DNA of 64,000 nucleotides from an uncultured Flavobacteriales bacterium (lineage in GTDB: Bacteria; Bacteroidota; Bacteroidia; Flavobacteriales; Schleiferiaceae), in contig CAJXKC010000002.1 in NCBI GenBank assembly GCA_913055685.1, forward strand, positions 744,001 through 808,000. The letters are read 5' to 3'. The notes beneath the pieces are model-generated. The model was not told where the DNA came from. It made no database searches and saw only the letters and a program-made list of their open reading frames with translations. Positions 24,501 through 34,708 of this stretch are shown here, piece after piece. The position numbers were made by a program, and so were the translations under genes. Each line of letters starts with the position of its first letter. Positions within the stretch are counted from its first letter, which is position 1.

Positions 24501-26837
24501 ATGCGCTTTACCTTTCTCACCCTTGTTCTCCTGCTTAGTTCTAATCTTTGCTTTGCCCAGTCTACCTTTACCGTTAGCGGCTATGTAGAAGATGCCGATT
24601 CCCGAGAACGAATCATCGGTGTAAACCTTTATTTAGAAGGTAGTACAACCGGTACCATTAGCAATACTTTTGGTTTTTACTCCTTGTCCTTAAAGCCCGG
24701 TGACTACACTATTGTGGCCTCCTTTATTGGCTACAAGACAATTAAAAAACAAATTAGCATAGACTCAAAAAACCTTAAGCTGGATATAAGTTTACAGGAA
24801 TTAGTAGAAGAGTTGGATGAGGTGGTGGTAACTGCCGAGGAGCAACAAGTAGAACGGGTGCAGATGAGTCAGATCCAACTTAGTACCGCCGAAATAAAAA
24901 AGATTCCTGCCTTTCTTGGAGAAGTAGATATTATCCGCGCCATCCAACTATTGCCAGGCGTACAATCGGGAAATGAGGGCACCACCGGCTTTTATGTACG
25001 CGGAGGGAGCCCCGATCAAAACCTTATTCTACTCGACGGGGTTCCGGTTTATAATGCCTCGCACCTCTTTGGTTTCTTCTCTGTATTTAATGCCGATGCC
25101 ATTAAAAACGTGAATCTCACTAAGGGTGGCTTTCCTGCACGCTTTGGAGGCCGACTCTCCTCGGTCTTAGAAATAGATATGAAAGAAGGCAATTTACGTG
25201 AGTTTCAAGGCGAAGGGTCTTTGGGGTTAATTTCCAGTAAATTCACCTTTGAAGGACCGATTTGGAAAGATCGAACCTCCTTTATTGTAAGTGGCCGAAG
25301 AACCTATTACGACATTCTAGCGAAGCCTTTTATTCCTGAAGGTCAGGATTTTGGCTATTACTTTGCGGATCTCAACCTGAAATTGAATCACATTATAAGT
25401 CGCAAAGACCGCTTATATGCCAGCTATTACAATGGTATCGATGACTTTTCTTTTCGTGAAGAATACCAAAACGACCCCTTCTTTGGGGGCGGTGGCGAAG
25501 GTTATGATGAATCAGGTTTAAACTGGGGAAATCATACTGCTGCCTTGCGCTGGAATCACCTCTTTAACGACAAGCTCTTTAGTAATCTAACCGCGACCTT
25601 TTCCCAATACAAGTTCTCAATCGGTTTTGAGTCCTATTATAATGATGGCATCGAAGAAAGCAATAGCGGCTTCGAATACTTCTCTATGATTAGAGATTAT
25701 GGCTTACGTTACGACCTTGAATACAGTCTAAATAATGCCCACAAATTAAAGTATGGGGCCTCTTACACGCATCACACCTTCCGACCAGGAGTAGCGCAAA
25801 TTGAAGAAAGTTTTAATGGCGAGAAAATCGACTCTATTTTGGATCTATCGGTTCCGGTGCAAGCACATGATGCTTTTATTTACCTAGAAGATGATTGGCG
25901 CATTAGCGATCGCTGGCGCTTGAATGCAGGTTTACATTATTCAATGTACCTCACCGATGACAATGCCTTTTACCACAGCCTGCAGCCACGTATTTCTACC
26001 CGCTATTTATTTAGAGATGATTGGTCCTTTAAAGCCTCTTATGCAATAATGAATCAATACGTGCACCTACTCTCCAATTCCGGAATCGGCTTACCGACCG
26101 ATTTATGGGTAAGCTCTACCGCAAGAGTAAAACCGCAATGGTCGCAGCAAGTGGCGATTGGCTCCAGCAAAAGCTTATTCAACAATAAGTTTGAACTGAG
26201 TACGGAGGCCTATTATAAAACCATGCACAACCTAATTGAATACAAAGAGGGAGCTTCCTTCATTGCAACCACCGATTGGCAGAACACCGTTGAAACTGAT
26301 GGTCAGGGTGAAGCGTATGGCTTTGAACTACTATTCCGTAAAAAGAAGGGTAAAACTACGGGGTGGATTGGTTACACTTTAGCTTGGTCTAACCGACAAT
26401 TCTCCAATCTTAATAATGGAGAGTGGTTCCCTTACCGCTACGATCGTCGCCACGATATATCGGTAGTCCTAAACCATCAATTTAGCGAGAGCTTTGATAT
26501 CGGACTCACCTGGGTTTATGGTACCGGTAATACCTTTACGGCTCCCGTCGCTCGAATTCTTTTGCCTGGACAAGGGAATTTCGGACAAGTTTTCGAGCGG
26601 TTTAGCGATCGTAATGGCTTGAGAATGCCCGCCTATCACCGCATGGACCTTGGTTTTAACTGGCACAAAAAGACTTCTTGGGGTGAGCGTACCTGGAATA
26701 TTTCCATCTATAATGTCTATTCCAGAAATAACCCATTCTTCCTTTACATCTCCGAAAATTTCCAAGGCGACAAACGGGTTAACCAAGTAAGCCTCTTCCC
26801 TATTATCCCGTCTATTTCTTATCAATTCAAGTTTTAA
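24501..26837 (+). CDS. TonB-dependent outer-membrane receptor with N-terminal carboxypeptidase-regulatory-like domain
   Basis: A 778-residue outer-membrane transporter energised by TonB. Signal peptide at 1-20 (ending CFAQ), a CarboxypepD_reg-like beta domain at about 23-110 (VSGYVEDADSRERIIGVNLYLEG, then GFYSLSLKPGDY), a plug domain at about 120-235 (EVDIIRAIQLLPGVQSG, FYVRGGSPDQNLILLDGVPVYN) and a C-terminal barrel ending in the aromatic strand SISYQFKF. It is short for a SusC and has no SusD beside it. Instead it is followed one base later by a DUF4249 lipoprotein, a pairing frequent in this phylum. The ligand is unknown. A possible shortened -7 (TACTTTG) lies just before the ATG. Confidence 0.9.
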   Translation: MRFTFLTLVLLLSSNLCFAQSTFTVSGYVEDADSRERIIGVNLYLEGSTTGTISNTFGFYSLSLKPGDYTIVASFIGYKTIKKQISIDSKNLKLDISLQELVEELDEVVVTAEEQQVERVQMSQIQLSTAEIKKIPAFLGEVDIIRAIQLLPGVQSGNEGTTGFYVRGGSPDQNLILLDGVPVYNASHLFGFFSVFNADAIKNVNLTKGGFPARFGGRLSSVLEIDMKEGNLREFQGEGSLGLISSKFTFEGPIWKDRTSFIVSGRRTYYDILAKPFIPEGQDFGYYFADLNLKLNHIISRKDRLYASYYNGIDDFSFREEYQNDPFFGGGGEGYDESGLNWGNHTAALRWNHLFNDKLFSNLTATFSQYKFSIGFESYYNDGIEESNSGFEYFSMIRDYGLRYDLEYSLNNAHKLKYGASYTHHTFRPGVAQIEESFNGEKIDSILDLSVPVQAHDAFIYLEDDWRISDRWRLNAGLHYSMYLTDDNAFYHSLQPRISTRYLFRDDWSFKASYAIMNQYVHLLSNSGIGLPTDLWVSSTARVKPQWSQQVAIGSSKSLFNNKFELSTEAYYKTMHNLIEYKEGASFIATTDWQNTVETDGQGEAYGFELLFRKKKGKTTGWIGYTLAWSNRQFSNLNNGEWFPYRYDRRHDISVVLNHQFSESFDIGLTWVYGTGNTFTAPVARILLPGQGNFGQVFERFSDRNGLRMPAYHRMDLGFNWHKKTSWGERTWNISIYNVYSRNNPFFLYISENFQGDKRVNQVSLFPIIPSISYQFKF

Positions 26838-26838
26838 G

Positions 26839-27693
26839 ATGAAAAAAGCTCTAGTCTTACTAGCAACCCTAGTTGCTCTCTCCTGTGAAAAGGAGATTGA
26901 ATACGAAATCCCTAATCCGGGGGATAAAATTGTTATTGGTGGAAATCTAGAGGAAGGAAAGCCGGTGGCAATCTATTTAAGTAAATCGGTTTATTCGATG
27001 TCCAATGATTATCCGGTTACCAATAATACTTTTACTGCGAAATTATATACCGATGACCCCGCTAGTCCTTTTACTCTGCAGGCGGTACAGGTGAATACTT
27101 ACGAACCTAAATACGAGTATCAAAGTAATCATGTAATTGAATCCGGTAAGGCGTATCGACTGGAGGTAAGTGCTGCAGATTTACCCACTGCCCAAGTAAA
27201 TACCTCGGTACCAAAAAATGCCGTAGTGCAGAATTTGGTCTACAATAGCACCACCAAGGACATTGAGTTCGAGATCAAGGATGAAGGAAAGGAAGAAAAC
27301 TTCTACATGATTACCTTAAGCGACGACGCCAATAATAGCGTCTACCTTTCCTCCTTAGATCTGGAATTGGAATTTCTAGAATTTGACATTTTTATTGGTG
27401 ACGACGATTATGATGGTCGACGCTATGGTGATCGAGCCTACATAGCCGATCAAAAATGGGATGGCAATAGCCGGAAGTTTAACATCCGTATCGAAATAGA
27501 ACCCATGTTTAATCGCTTTTATCTGAATGTGTATAGCATATCTAAAAGCTACTATCGCCATGAAATTACTAAAGCCGCATACTATAATAGCGATGGTTTC
27601 TTTAGTGAACCAGTTCAATTGCATTCTAATGTAGAAGGCGGATACGGAATTTTAGGTGCCGCGGCAAAAAACTCGACCCTTATTCAGTATTAG
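26839..27693 (+). CDS. DUF4249 lipoprotein, partner of the TonB-dependent receptor
   Basis: A 284-residue surface or periplasmic lipoprotein. The N-terminus MKKALVLLATLVALSCEKEIEYEIP carries a lipobox with Cys at residue 16 followed by the CEKEI typical of DUF4249. The body is beta-rich with GDKIVIGGNLEEGKPVAIYLSKS near the start. It starts one base after the receptor stop, so the two form a transcription and translation unit. DUF4249 proteins may help capture ligands for the receptor, which is not proven. Confidence 0.85.
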   Translation: MKKALVLLATLVALSCEKEIEYEIPNPGDKIVIGGNLEEGKPVAIYLSKSVYSMSNDYPVTNNTFTAKLYTDDPASPFTLQAVQVNTYEPKYEYQSNHVIESGKAYRLEVSAADLPTAQVNTSVPKNAVVQNLVYNSTTKDIEFEIKDEGKEENFYMITLSDDANNSVYLSSLDLELEFLEFDIFIGDDDYDGRRYGDRAYIADQKWDGNSRKFNIRIEIEPMFNRFYLNVYSISKSYYRHEITKAAYYNSDGFFSEPVQLHSNVEGGYGILGAAAKNSTLIQY

Positions 27694-27745
27694 CAAATCT
27701 GTTGATTACAATTTGTAAAGGCCTTAGTGCACGCAATAATGTTCT

Positions 27746-27753
27746 TATTTTTG
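27746..27753 (+). promoter_or_regulatory. -7 promoter element of the ftsK-ribBA operon
   Basis: TATTTTTG matches TAnnTTTG and lies 14 bases before the ftsK ATG at 27768. No other match is seen before ribBA, so it may drive the whole six-gene unit. Confidence 0.55.
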
Positions 27754-27767
27754 CATTAGCATAGGCC

Positions 27768-30239
27768 ATGGCGAAAAAGAAAAACACCAAACCAAAAAAG
27801 AAAGTTGTTCTCGAAAGAGCGACTAATTTTAAAAACTTCCTTGAACGTCCTAATACCAAGCTGGTCTTAGGACTATTTGCTTTATTCTTAGCCATTTATC
27901 TGGCAGCTTCCTTTATCTCCTATCTGCGATCTTGGGCCTATGATCAATCCTTTATGGCACAGTCCTTTTCGGAGGTTTTGGCTCGTCCAGAATTGCAGGC
28001 TAAAAATGCCTTAGGTAAACTGGGGGCAGGTATTGCGCATCAATTTATCCATCGTTGGTTTGGTCTTGCGGCTTTCATTATACCATGGCTTTTAATCCTA
28101 TTAGGCTTACGCCTGAGTTTAAACTTTAAACGCCTTCCGCTAAACCGATCACTGGCAACAAGTTTATTCTTCCTCATTTGGCTACCTACGGCCTTTGCCA
28201 CCTTAATTCCCTTCCAAAAGCACTGGGCCGGAGCACTCGGCTACTTTTTCAATCAGTGGCTTCAAAGCTTAGCGGGGGGCTTGGGAAGTATTATGGTGCT
28301 CGCTATTAGTCTACTTCTTTTCCTAAGCATACGTTTCAAGTGGACCAGTGAAACCTTGATAAACTTTTTCCAAAAGTTTAAGAAGGAAGCGAAGACAGAA
28401 AACGATAATGTCGTTGATGAAAAAGAAGCCATTATTACAGATCATGCTGAGGATATTGTTCCGCAGAAAGAGCAAGCGGCCCCTAGCTTTGACTTAGTAG
28501 ATGACTTTCAAGAAGAAAATGAAGATCCAGAAGAGGAGGATAATGAGCTTCCGGAGCCAATTCTAAAGGAAGAACCAACTAGTCTTGAATTAGAAACTGA
28601 GAGCACAGCAGAAGAAGCAGAGTCTGAGGAGGACAATACCGATTTCGAAATTGAGCAAAAAGAGGAAGAAGAAGCTTTAAGTGCCAAGGAATTAAACCGA
28701 AAAGTAAAGGAGTTTGGCGAATACGATCCAACTTTGGACTTATCCCGTTTTAAGCTTCCTACCCTAGACCTGCTTAAGGATTTTGGCTCTACCAATATCA
28801 CCATCAACGAGGAAGAGCTTTCAGAAAACAAGAATAAGATTGTTAATACCCTTAACAATTATAAGATTGAAATCGCCAAGATTAAGGCCACTATTGGTCC
28901 CACCGTTACGCTCTACGAAATCGTTCCAGCACCGGGAGTGCGGATTTCAAAAATTAAAAACCTCGAAGACGACATCGCGCTAAGTCTCTCGGCCTTAGGA
29001 ATACGAATTATTGCCCCTATTCCGGGTAGAGGTACCATTGGTATTGAAGTACCGAATACCAATCCGCAAATGGTACCAATGCGCAACCTCATCGCTGGGG
29101 AAAAATTCCAAGACAGCAAAATGGAACTGCCCATTGCTTTTGGTAAAACCATTAGCAATGAGACTTATGTGGCCGATTTGGCGAAAATGCCTCACTTATT
29201 AATGGCGGGTGCTACGGGTCAGGGTAAGTCGGTCGGACTAAATGTAATTCTAACTTCCCTACTTTATAAGAAGCACCCATCGCAGGTAAAGTTCGTATTG
29301 GTTGACCCTAAAAAGGTGGAGCTTACCCTGTTTAATAAAATTGAACGTCATTATTTGGCCAAGCTTCCAGATACTGAAGAGGCCATAATTACTGATACTA
29401 CTAAGGTTATCAATACCTTAAACTCGCTTTGTATTGAAATGGATGACCGTTATGAATTGCTGAAAAATGCGATGGTGCGGAATATCAAAGAATACAATGC
29501 TAAATTCATTCAGCGCAAGCTTAACCCTGAAGAGGGTCATCGTTACCTGCCCTATATTGTTTTGGTAATTGATGAGTTTGCCGACCTAATTATGACCGCC
29601 GGAAAAGAGGTGGAAACACCCATTGCTCGATTAGCACAGTTAGCCCGTGCGATTGGCATTCACCTTATTGTTGCTACTCAGAGACCTTCGGTAAACGTAA
29701 TTACCGGTATTATCAAAGCTAACTTCCCGGCGCGATGTGCCTTTAGGGTGACCTCGAAAATTGATTCACGCACTATCCTCGATGCGGGGGGCGCAGAGCA
29801 ATTGATAGGTAAGGGTGACATGTTGTTGTCTCAGGGCTCTGACCTTATCCGTTTGCAATGTGCCTTTGTGGACACCCCTGAAGTTGAAAACATCACTGAT
29901 TATATTGGTTCCCAGCAAGCCTACCCAGAAGCTTATAAACTACCTGAGTACAAAGGTGCCGATGAGGATGGCAATGTAGGTGTGGACCTGCTTGATCCGA
30001 GCGAAAGAGATGCACTATTTCAGGATGCCGCTCGTTTAGTAGTGCAGAGTCAGCAAGGCAGCACTTCCATGCTTCAGCGTAAGCTTAAATTGGGTTATAA
30101 CCGAGCCGGAAGAATTGTCGATCAGCTAGAAGCAGCAGGTATTATAGGTCCATTCGAAGGCTCAAAAGCAAGAGAAGTACTAATCCCTGACGAATATGCT
30201 TTGGAACAATTATTGAATAATGAAGCGAATAAAGAATAG
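27768..30239 (+). CDS. ftsK: DNA translocase FtsK
   Basis: An 823-residue septal motor that pumps the chromosome through the closing septum and activates dimer resolution at dif. About four N-terminal transmembrane helices lie between residues 30 and 190. An acidic Glu/Asp/Ser-rich linker (about 205-305) follows. The motor domain has Walker A GATGQGKSV at about 480, VLVDPKKVELTLF, and Walker B VLVIDEFADLIM. The C-terminal winged-helix gamma domain (STSMLQRKLKLGYNRAGRIVDQLEAAGIIGP) recognises KOPS sites. Complete. It starts a plus-strand operon. Confidence 0.96.
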   Translation: MAKKKNTKPKKKVVLERATNFKNFLERPNTKLVLGLFALFLAIYLAASFISYLRSWAYDQSFMAQSFSEVLARPELQAKNALGKLGAGIAHQFIHRWFGLAAFIIPWLLILLGLRLSLNFKRLPLNRSLATSLFFLIWLPTAFATLIPFQKHWAGALGYFFNQWLQSLAGGLGSIMVLAISLLLFLSIRFKWTSETLINFFQKFKKEAKTENDNVVDEKEAIITDHAEDIVPQKEQAAPSFDLVDDFQEENEDPEEEDNELPEPILKEEPTSLELETESTAEEAESEEDNTDFEIEQKEEEEALSAKELNRKVKEFGEYDPTLDLSRFKLPTLDLLKDFGSTNITINEEELSENKNKIVNTLNNYKIEIAKIKATIGPTVTLYEIVPAPGVRISKIKNLEDDIALSLSALGIRIIAPIPGRGTIGIEVPNTNPQMVPMRNLIAGEKFQDSKMELPIAFGKTISNETYVADLAKMPHLLMAGATGQGKSVGLNVILTSLLYKKHPSQVKFVLVDPKKVELTLFNKIERHYLAKLPDTEEAIITDTTKVINTLNSLCIEMDDRYELLKNAMVRNIKEYNAKFIQRKLNPEEGHRYLPYIVLVIDEFADLIMTAGKEVETPIARLAQLARAIGIHLIVATQRPSVNVITGIIKANFPARCAFRVTSKIDSRTILDAGGAEQLIGKGDMLLSQGSDLIRLQCAFVDTPEVENITDYIGSQQAYPEAYKLPEYKGADEDGNVGVDLLDPSERDALFQDAARLVVQSQQGSTSMLQRKLKLGYNRAGRIVDQLEAAGIIGPFEGSKAREVLIPDEYALEQLLNNEANKE

Positions 30240-30882
30240 TATGTCCTTCCGTCTTTTATTCATCCTTGGAATTTTGAGTTTGCCCTTACACAGTCAGACT
30301 CACGTTGAAGCTAAAAACCTATTGCAAGAAGCTTCTAAAACCATGAAGTCGTTTCCAGCTTTAGAAATAGACTTTGAATATAATTTTGAAAACACCCGTG
30401 TAGATCCTCCAATCGTGCAAAAACAGAGCGGTACCATTGCCATAAAGGGTGATGACTATCGCCTCAAAGTGGGTGGTTTAGAACAATTAAGAGTGGGTAA
30501 CAAACTTTACAATATTCTTCATGATGATGAAGAGGTTCAAGTAAGTACTTACGATGAAGAAGAGGAAGATCAAGGCCTTACCCCTTCTAAACTGCTCAAT
30601 TTATTTGAAAAAGGCTACAGCTATAAGTTGGGCGGAAAGGAAAGCATTGATTCAAAAGTGATTCAATACATCATCCTCAAACCAATTGCTTCGGAAGAAA
30701 TTGATAAGATTCAAATCGGAATCCTAAAGGGATCGAATGAGGTTTACTCCATGAAACAATGGGGCACCAACGGTACCGTTACCACCTTAAAAGTGAAGGC
30801 CCTGCGCAAAGCGGCTAAATGGCCGGCGAATTACTTTAGCTTTAATCGCAGCCAATACGCCGATTACTACATCTCGGAATAA
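30220..30882 (+). CDS. LolA-like outer-membrane lipoprotein carrier protein
   Basis: A 220-residue periplasmic protein with a signal peptide ending LHSQ and a LolA-like half-barrel: ALEIDFEYNFENTRVDPPIVQKQSG, GDDYRLKVGG, then alternating strands. It corresponds to the LolA-family proteins found downstream of ftsK in Flavobacteriia. The ATG at 30220 lies inside ftsK by 20 bases and gives a positively charged signal-peptide start; ATG at 30241, just after the ftsK stop, is a possible alternative. It abuts the LptF/G-like gene directly. Confidence 0.78.
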   Translation: MKRIKNSMSFRLLFILGILSLPLHSQTHVEAKNLLQEASKTMKSFPALEIDFEYNFENTRVDPPIVQKQSGTIAIKGDDYRLKVGGLEQLRVGNKLYNILHDDEEVQVSTYDEEEEDQGLTPSKLLNLFEKGYSYKLGGKESIDSKVIQYIILKPIASEEIDKIQIGILKGSNEVYSMKQWGTNGTVTTLKVKALRKAAKWPANYFSFNRSQYADYYISE

Positions 30883-32331
30883 ATGAAAACCCTCGACCGC
30901 TTTGTATTAAAGTCATACCTCCGCCCCTTTATCATCACTTTTTTAGTGATGATTTTGTTTCTGCTTATGCAGTTTGTGTGGAAGTACATCGACGATTTAG
31001 CCGGTCGCGGAGTGGAGTGGTATTACATTGCCGAACTTTTGTTTTACACCAGTGCTACCTTGGTTCCAATGGCCCTGCCCCTAGCGGTATTGTTAAGCTC
31101 GGTTATGGTCTTAGGTACCTTGGGAGAAAACAATGAGTTAGCGGCGATGAAGTCTTCAGGCATAAGCCTTATGCGGGTTATGCGCCCCTTGCTGGTTTTT
31201 GTTTCTATTTTGGCGGTTTCCGCATTTCTCTTCGCCAATTATGTGATTCCAGTAGCAAACCTTAAAAGTGCCACCCTTCGTCGGAATATCACCAATAAGA
31301 AACCAGCCCTTAGTATTCGTGAAGGGGTTTTCTATTCGGGTATTGATGGTTATTCGATAAAGATTGGAAAAAAGATGGGACCGAATCAAAACCTCTTAAA
31401 GGAGGTGTTGATCTACGACCATACTCAGAAGAATGGTAATACCAAGGTTATCGTTGCCGATAGCGGTAAAATGCAGGTAACAAGCGACGAGCAATTCCTA
31501 GAAATTACCCTTTACGATGGTCACAGTTATGAGGACCTTATCCCTAAGAAAAGTAAGGATCGTGACAATCGGCCCTTTGTACGCTCCAATTTTGAGGAAA
31601 GTCTAATCCGTTTTAACCTTAGTGTCTTTCAGGCAGGCGACTTACGTAAATCGGGTCGCAAGGAGTTCGACATGCTTAATGTGAAGCAATTAGAGGTAGC
31701 CGTAGATAGCCTGAATAAAAGTCTAGCCGAGGTACGGGATGAGTTCTCGGAGCAAATGGTAAAAAGGTTGGCTTACGATGACCTTAAAGACATCCCAAAG
31801 GAAGATACCGTCTTTGTTTCCCAAAAAGAATGGAACAATAACCTTCTGCTCAACTTCGAAGAACGTATGCGCTCACGGATTCTTCAAAATTCTTTACGTA
31901 TCGCTAATTCCTATCGTGCCTATTACAGTAATGCCAATGCGATGCAAAGCTGGCGCAAAACAATCATTACCCGGCATGTCTTAGAATGGCAGAAGAAATT
32001 CTCCGTTTCCTTTGCCGTAATCGTATTGTTTTTTGTGGGCGCACCTTTGGGAGCAATCATCCGTAAGGGCGGTATGGGCATGCCAGTGGTGGTGAGTGTC
32101 TTTATCTTTATCGTGTATCACGTCACCAGCTTTTCCTTTGAGAAATTAGGTCGCTTTATGTATTGGTCGCCTTTTCAAGCGATGTGGACCGCTAACTTTA
32201 TTCTCTTACCGATCGGACTCTGGCTTACTTATAAATCGGCAACCGATTCAGTCATCTTTAATGCAGAAGTTTATTTGAAGCCTTTTCAAAAAATGGGAGA
32301 TTTTTTCAAAAAGCTATTTAATAAATCCTAG
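30883..32331 (+). CDS. LptF/LptG-family permease (YjgP/YjgQ)
   Basis: A 482-residue inner-membrane protein of the lipopolysaccharide-export ABC transporter. It has three N-terminal helices (about 16-37, 49-75 and 97-117), a periplasmic jellyroll-like region (about 130-360) and three C-terminal helices (about 365-450). Family motifs are LDRFVLKSYLRPF at the start, the ELAAMKSSGIS coupling helix and FFVGAPLGAIIRKGGMG. In Bacteroidota a single large LptF/G-like protein of this kind is common. The ATPase LptB is not nearby. The start codon follows the lolA-like stop with no gap. Confidence 0.92.
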   Translation: MKTLDRFVLKSYLRPFIITFLVMILFLLMQFVWKYIDDLAGRGVEWYYIAELLFYTSATLVPMALPLAVLLSSVMVLGTLGENNELAAMKSSGISLMRVMRPLLVFVSILAVSAFLFANYVIPVANLKSATLRRNITNKKPALSIREGVFYSGIDGYSIKIGKKMGPNQNLLKEVLIYDHTQKNGNTKVIVADSGKMQVTSDEQFLEITLYDGHSYEDLIPKKSKDRDNRPFVRSNFEESLIRFNLSVFQAGDLRKSGRKEFDMLNVKQLEVAVDSLNKSLAEVRDEFSEQMVKRLAYDDLKDIPKEDTVFVSQKEWNNNLLLNFEERMRSRILQNSLRIANSYRAYYSNANAMQSWRKTIITRHVLEWQKKFSVSFAVIVLFFVGAPLGAIIRKGGMGMPVVVSVFIFIVYHVTSFSFEKLGRFMYWSPFQAMWTANFILLPIGLWLTYKSATDSVIFNAEVYLKPFQKMGDFFKKLFNKS

Positions 32332-32333
32332 GC

Positions 32334-33533
32334 GTGAAAGTGCTCCTACTTTGCAATAAGGTTCCCTACCCGGCCAAGGATGGCTCTAGCATAGCTATAA
32401 AGTCAATGACCGAGGGCTTATTAGTCAATGATGCTAAGGTGCATTTATTAAGCCTTAACACCCGTAAGCATTACCGCAGCGAGAAGGATTACTTGGAGCA
32501 TTTACCCGATGGACTAGTATTTGAAAAAGTAGATGTTAATACCGACATCCACCCCTGGGGAGCTTTCTTAAATATAATAAGCGGAAAAGCCTATCATGTA
32601 AGTCGTTTTCTACAAAAGGACTACAGCCTAAGACTGAAGGAAACTTTAAGGAATAATCACTTCGATATTATTCAGTTAGAAGGCCTAAGCATGGCGGTTT
32701 ACATACCTCTAATTCGAAAGTATTCTACCGCTAGCATAGTTTTACGGGCACATAATATTGAATTCAAGATTTGGGAACGCCATACCAAACACGAGCCTTC
32801 CTTTTGGAAAAGGCAATATTTAAACCTACAGACTAAGAGGCTTAAAAAATTTGAAAAACAAAGCTTTAAAGCGGTGGAAGCGGCCTTGTTTATCACTAAG
32901 CGAGACCAAAAGCTTTACCGCGAATGGGGTGGTCAGACCATTTCCTTAGTGGCACCTTGCGGCTTGGATTTAAAAGCCTATCGACCGATTAAAAATGAGG
33001 ATGAGCCAAGCTTTGATGTAGTTCACTTGGCCAGCCTAGACTGGTTGCCAAATGAACAAGGCGCGCTGTGGTTCCTGGAAGAGGTTTGGCCTTTAATTTT
33101 AGAAGCAAGACCCAATACTCGCCTAGCCTTTGGCGGACGCCACATGTCCAAGGCCATTATTGAAAAGGCCAGTGACTTGGTTTGGCTCTATCCAGAAGTA
33201 AAAGATGCCAAAGAATTTATAAGTCGGGCTAAAATCGCCATTGTTCCTCTGCTCGCTGGCAGTGGCATGCGCATTAAGCTTTTGGAATATTTAGCCTGGG
33301 GAAAAGCAGTAGTGAGCACTCCTTTAGGCGCAGAAGGAATAGAGGTTAAGAATGGTAAAGAAATGCTTTTAGCCGATGATGCCGAAAGCTTTGCCGCTGG
33401 GGTGGTATATTTGCTCGATGATCAGGAGAGTCGCGAGGCCATGCAAAGAGCGGCCCGTCGCTTTTTTGAGACACACTTTAATAATCAAAAATTGGGGCAG
33501 GAAATTCTCCAGTTTTATGCCACTCTCTTATGA
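32334..33533 (+). CDS. Family 4-type glycosyltransferase
   Basis: A 399-residue GT-B enzyme. The start is GTG at 32334, two bases after the lptG-like stop, giving MKVLLLCNKVPYPAKDGSSIA, a standard GT4 N-terminus. The C-terminal domain has VVHLASLDWLPNEQGALWFLEEVWP, PLLAGSGMRIKLLEYLAWGKAVVSTPLGAEG, the usual donor-binding region. Its place between an LPS-export permease and another glycosyltransferase suggests surface-polysaccharide or lipopolysaccharide assembly, as inference. It overlaps the next gene by four bases. Confidence 0.87.
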   Translation: MKVLLLCNKVPYPAKDGSSIAIKSMTEGLLVNDAKVHLLSLNTRKHYRSEKDYLEHLPDGLVFEKVDVNTDIHPWGAFLNIISGKAYHVSRFLQKDYSLRLKETLRNNHFDIIQLEGLSMAVYIPLIRKYSTASIVLRAHNIEFKIWERHTKHEPSFWKRQYLNLQTKRLKKFEKQSFKAVEAALFITKRDQKLYREWGGQTISLVAPCGLDLKAYRPIKNEDEPSFDVVHLASLDWLPNEQGALWFLEEVWPLILEARPNTRLAFGGRHMSKAIIEKASDLVWLYPEVKDAKEFISRAKIAIVPLLAGSGMRIKLLEYLAWGKAVVSTPLGAEGIEVKNGKEMLLADDAESFAAGVVYLLDDQESREAMQRAARRFFETHFNNQKLGQEILQFYATLL

Positions 33534-34708
33534 CCTTATTCTGGCAAATTCTCTTTTGGATTAGTTTAGGCGGCCTAAGTATTGCTTATGTCTTCTACCC
33601 TGCCCTAGTAATAGTATTGAGTCGTTTTAAGAGTCAAAGAGCTACGACTGAAATACTTCCAGAAAACTGGCCCGAAGTGGATATTGTCTTCGCGGCTTTT
33701 AATGAAGAGGCAGTTTTACAAGATAAAATCGAGACGCTACTGGCTCTTAACTATCCGCCCGAAAAACTGAACTTCAGGATTGGATCAGATAATAGCACCG
33801 ATGCCACCAATACCATCCTAAAACAATGGGCGAAAAAAGATGATCGTTTCAAGATTAAGCTTTTTAAAAGTCGCCAAGGGAAAAGTAATATTATAAATCA
33901 ATTAGTGCCCGAAAGCACAGCCGACTTTCTCTTCCTAACCGATGCTAACATTCTATTTCACCCCGACTCACTGCGCAAGTTGGTTTTAAAATTAGTATCC
34001 AATCGAAAAACTGGAGCGGTAGGTGCGGAGATCTTTTATACTAGTCCCAGTAAGCAAGGCATAAGCAAGCAGGAAAACACCTATCTACAAATTGAAAACA
34101 AGGTAAAACTTGGTGAAAGTAATTTGTGGAAAGCGGCCATGGGTCTCGAAGGCGGGGCCTACCTGATTCGTCGCGAACTTTTTCCAGAAATCCCTCCCCT
34201 CTTTTTTATGGAGGACTTCTTTGTGAGTATGCACCTGTTTAAACATCGCTATCAAGTACTCTGGGAGCCACAAGCCCAGGTCTTTGAAGATGTAAGTGTT
34301 TCTCCCCAAGAAGAATACCGCCGCAAAGTGCGAATCTCCATCGGCAACTTCCAAAACCTCGCCTATTACAAAGGGCTCATTTTAAAAAGGTTTTGGCCAA
34401 TTGGCCTTAGCTTTATTGGTCATAAAGTCCTGCGTTGGTTTAGTCCCTTCTTCTTATTATTACTATTAATAAGTGCCCCCCAGTTGGCTTTAGACCATTG
34501 GTTCTACAGCTTAACTGCAGGATTTTATATGTTATTTATAGGCTTAGGACTTTTTGGAATCCTATTTTCGCAAAAAAATAAAGCTGGAGTATTAAAATAC
34601 CCTGGTCACTTCATTTACATGAACCTTGCTCTCTTAGACGGGTTCTTAACCTATATCAAAGGAATAAAGACAAATGCCTGGCAGCCCACAGCAAGAAAAC
34701 AAGTTTGA
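33530..34708 (+). CDS. Membrane-anchored family 2 glycosyltransferase
   Basis: A 392-residue GT-A enzyme. An N-terminal helix (about 5-28) anchors it. The catalytic domain starts VDIVFAAFNEEAVLQDKIETLLALNYP, with GSDNSTDATN, FLFLTDANILFHPDSL in place of a classical DXD, MEDFFVS and a QEEYRRKVR segment. Two or three C-terminal helices follow (about 300-365). This resembles the processive or polysaccharide-type GT2 enzymes. It shares a four-base overlap with the GT4 gene and the start of ribBA lies 35 bases inside its end. Confidence 0.87.
   Translation: MTLFWQILFWISLGGLSIAYVFYPALVIVLSRFKSQRATTEILPENWPEVDIVFAAFNEEAVLQDKIETLLALNYPPEKLNFRIGSDNSTDATNTILKQWAKKDDRFKIKLFKSRQGKSNIINQLVPESTADFLFLTDANILFHPDSLRKLVLKLVSNRKTGAVGAEIFYTSPSKQGISKQENTYLQIENKVKLGESNLWKAAMGLEGGAYLIRRELFPEIPPLFFMEDFFVSMHLFKHRYQVLWEPQAQVFEDVSVSPQEEYRRKVRISIGNFQNLAYYKGLILKRFWPIGLSFIGHKVLRWFSPFFLLLLLISAPQLALDHWFYSLTAGFYMLFIGLGLFGILFSQKNKAGVLKYPGHFIYMNLALLDGFLTYIKGIKTNAWQPTARKQV

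Noticed and set aside
28508-28858. Serine-rich open frame opposite the ftsK linker
   Set aside because: It is the antisense of the Glu/Asp-rich linker codons and resembles no protein.
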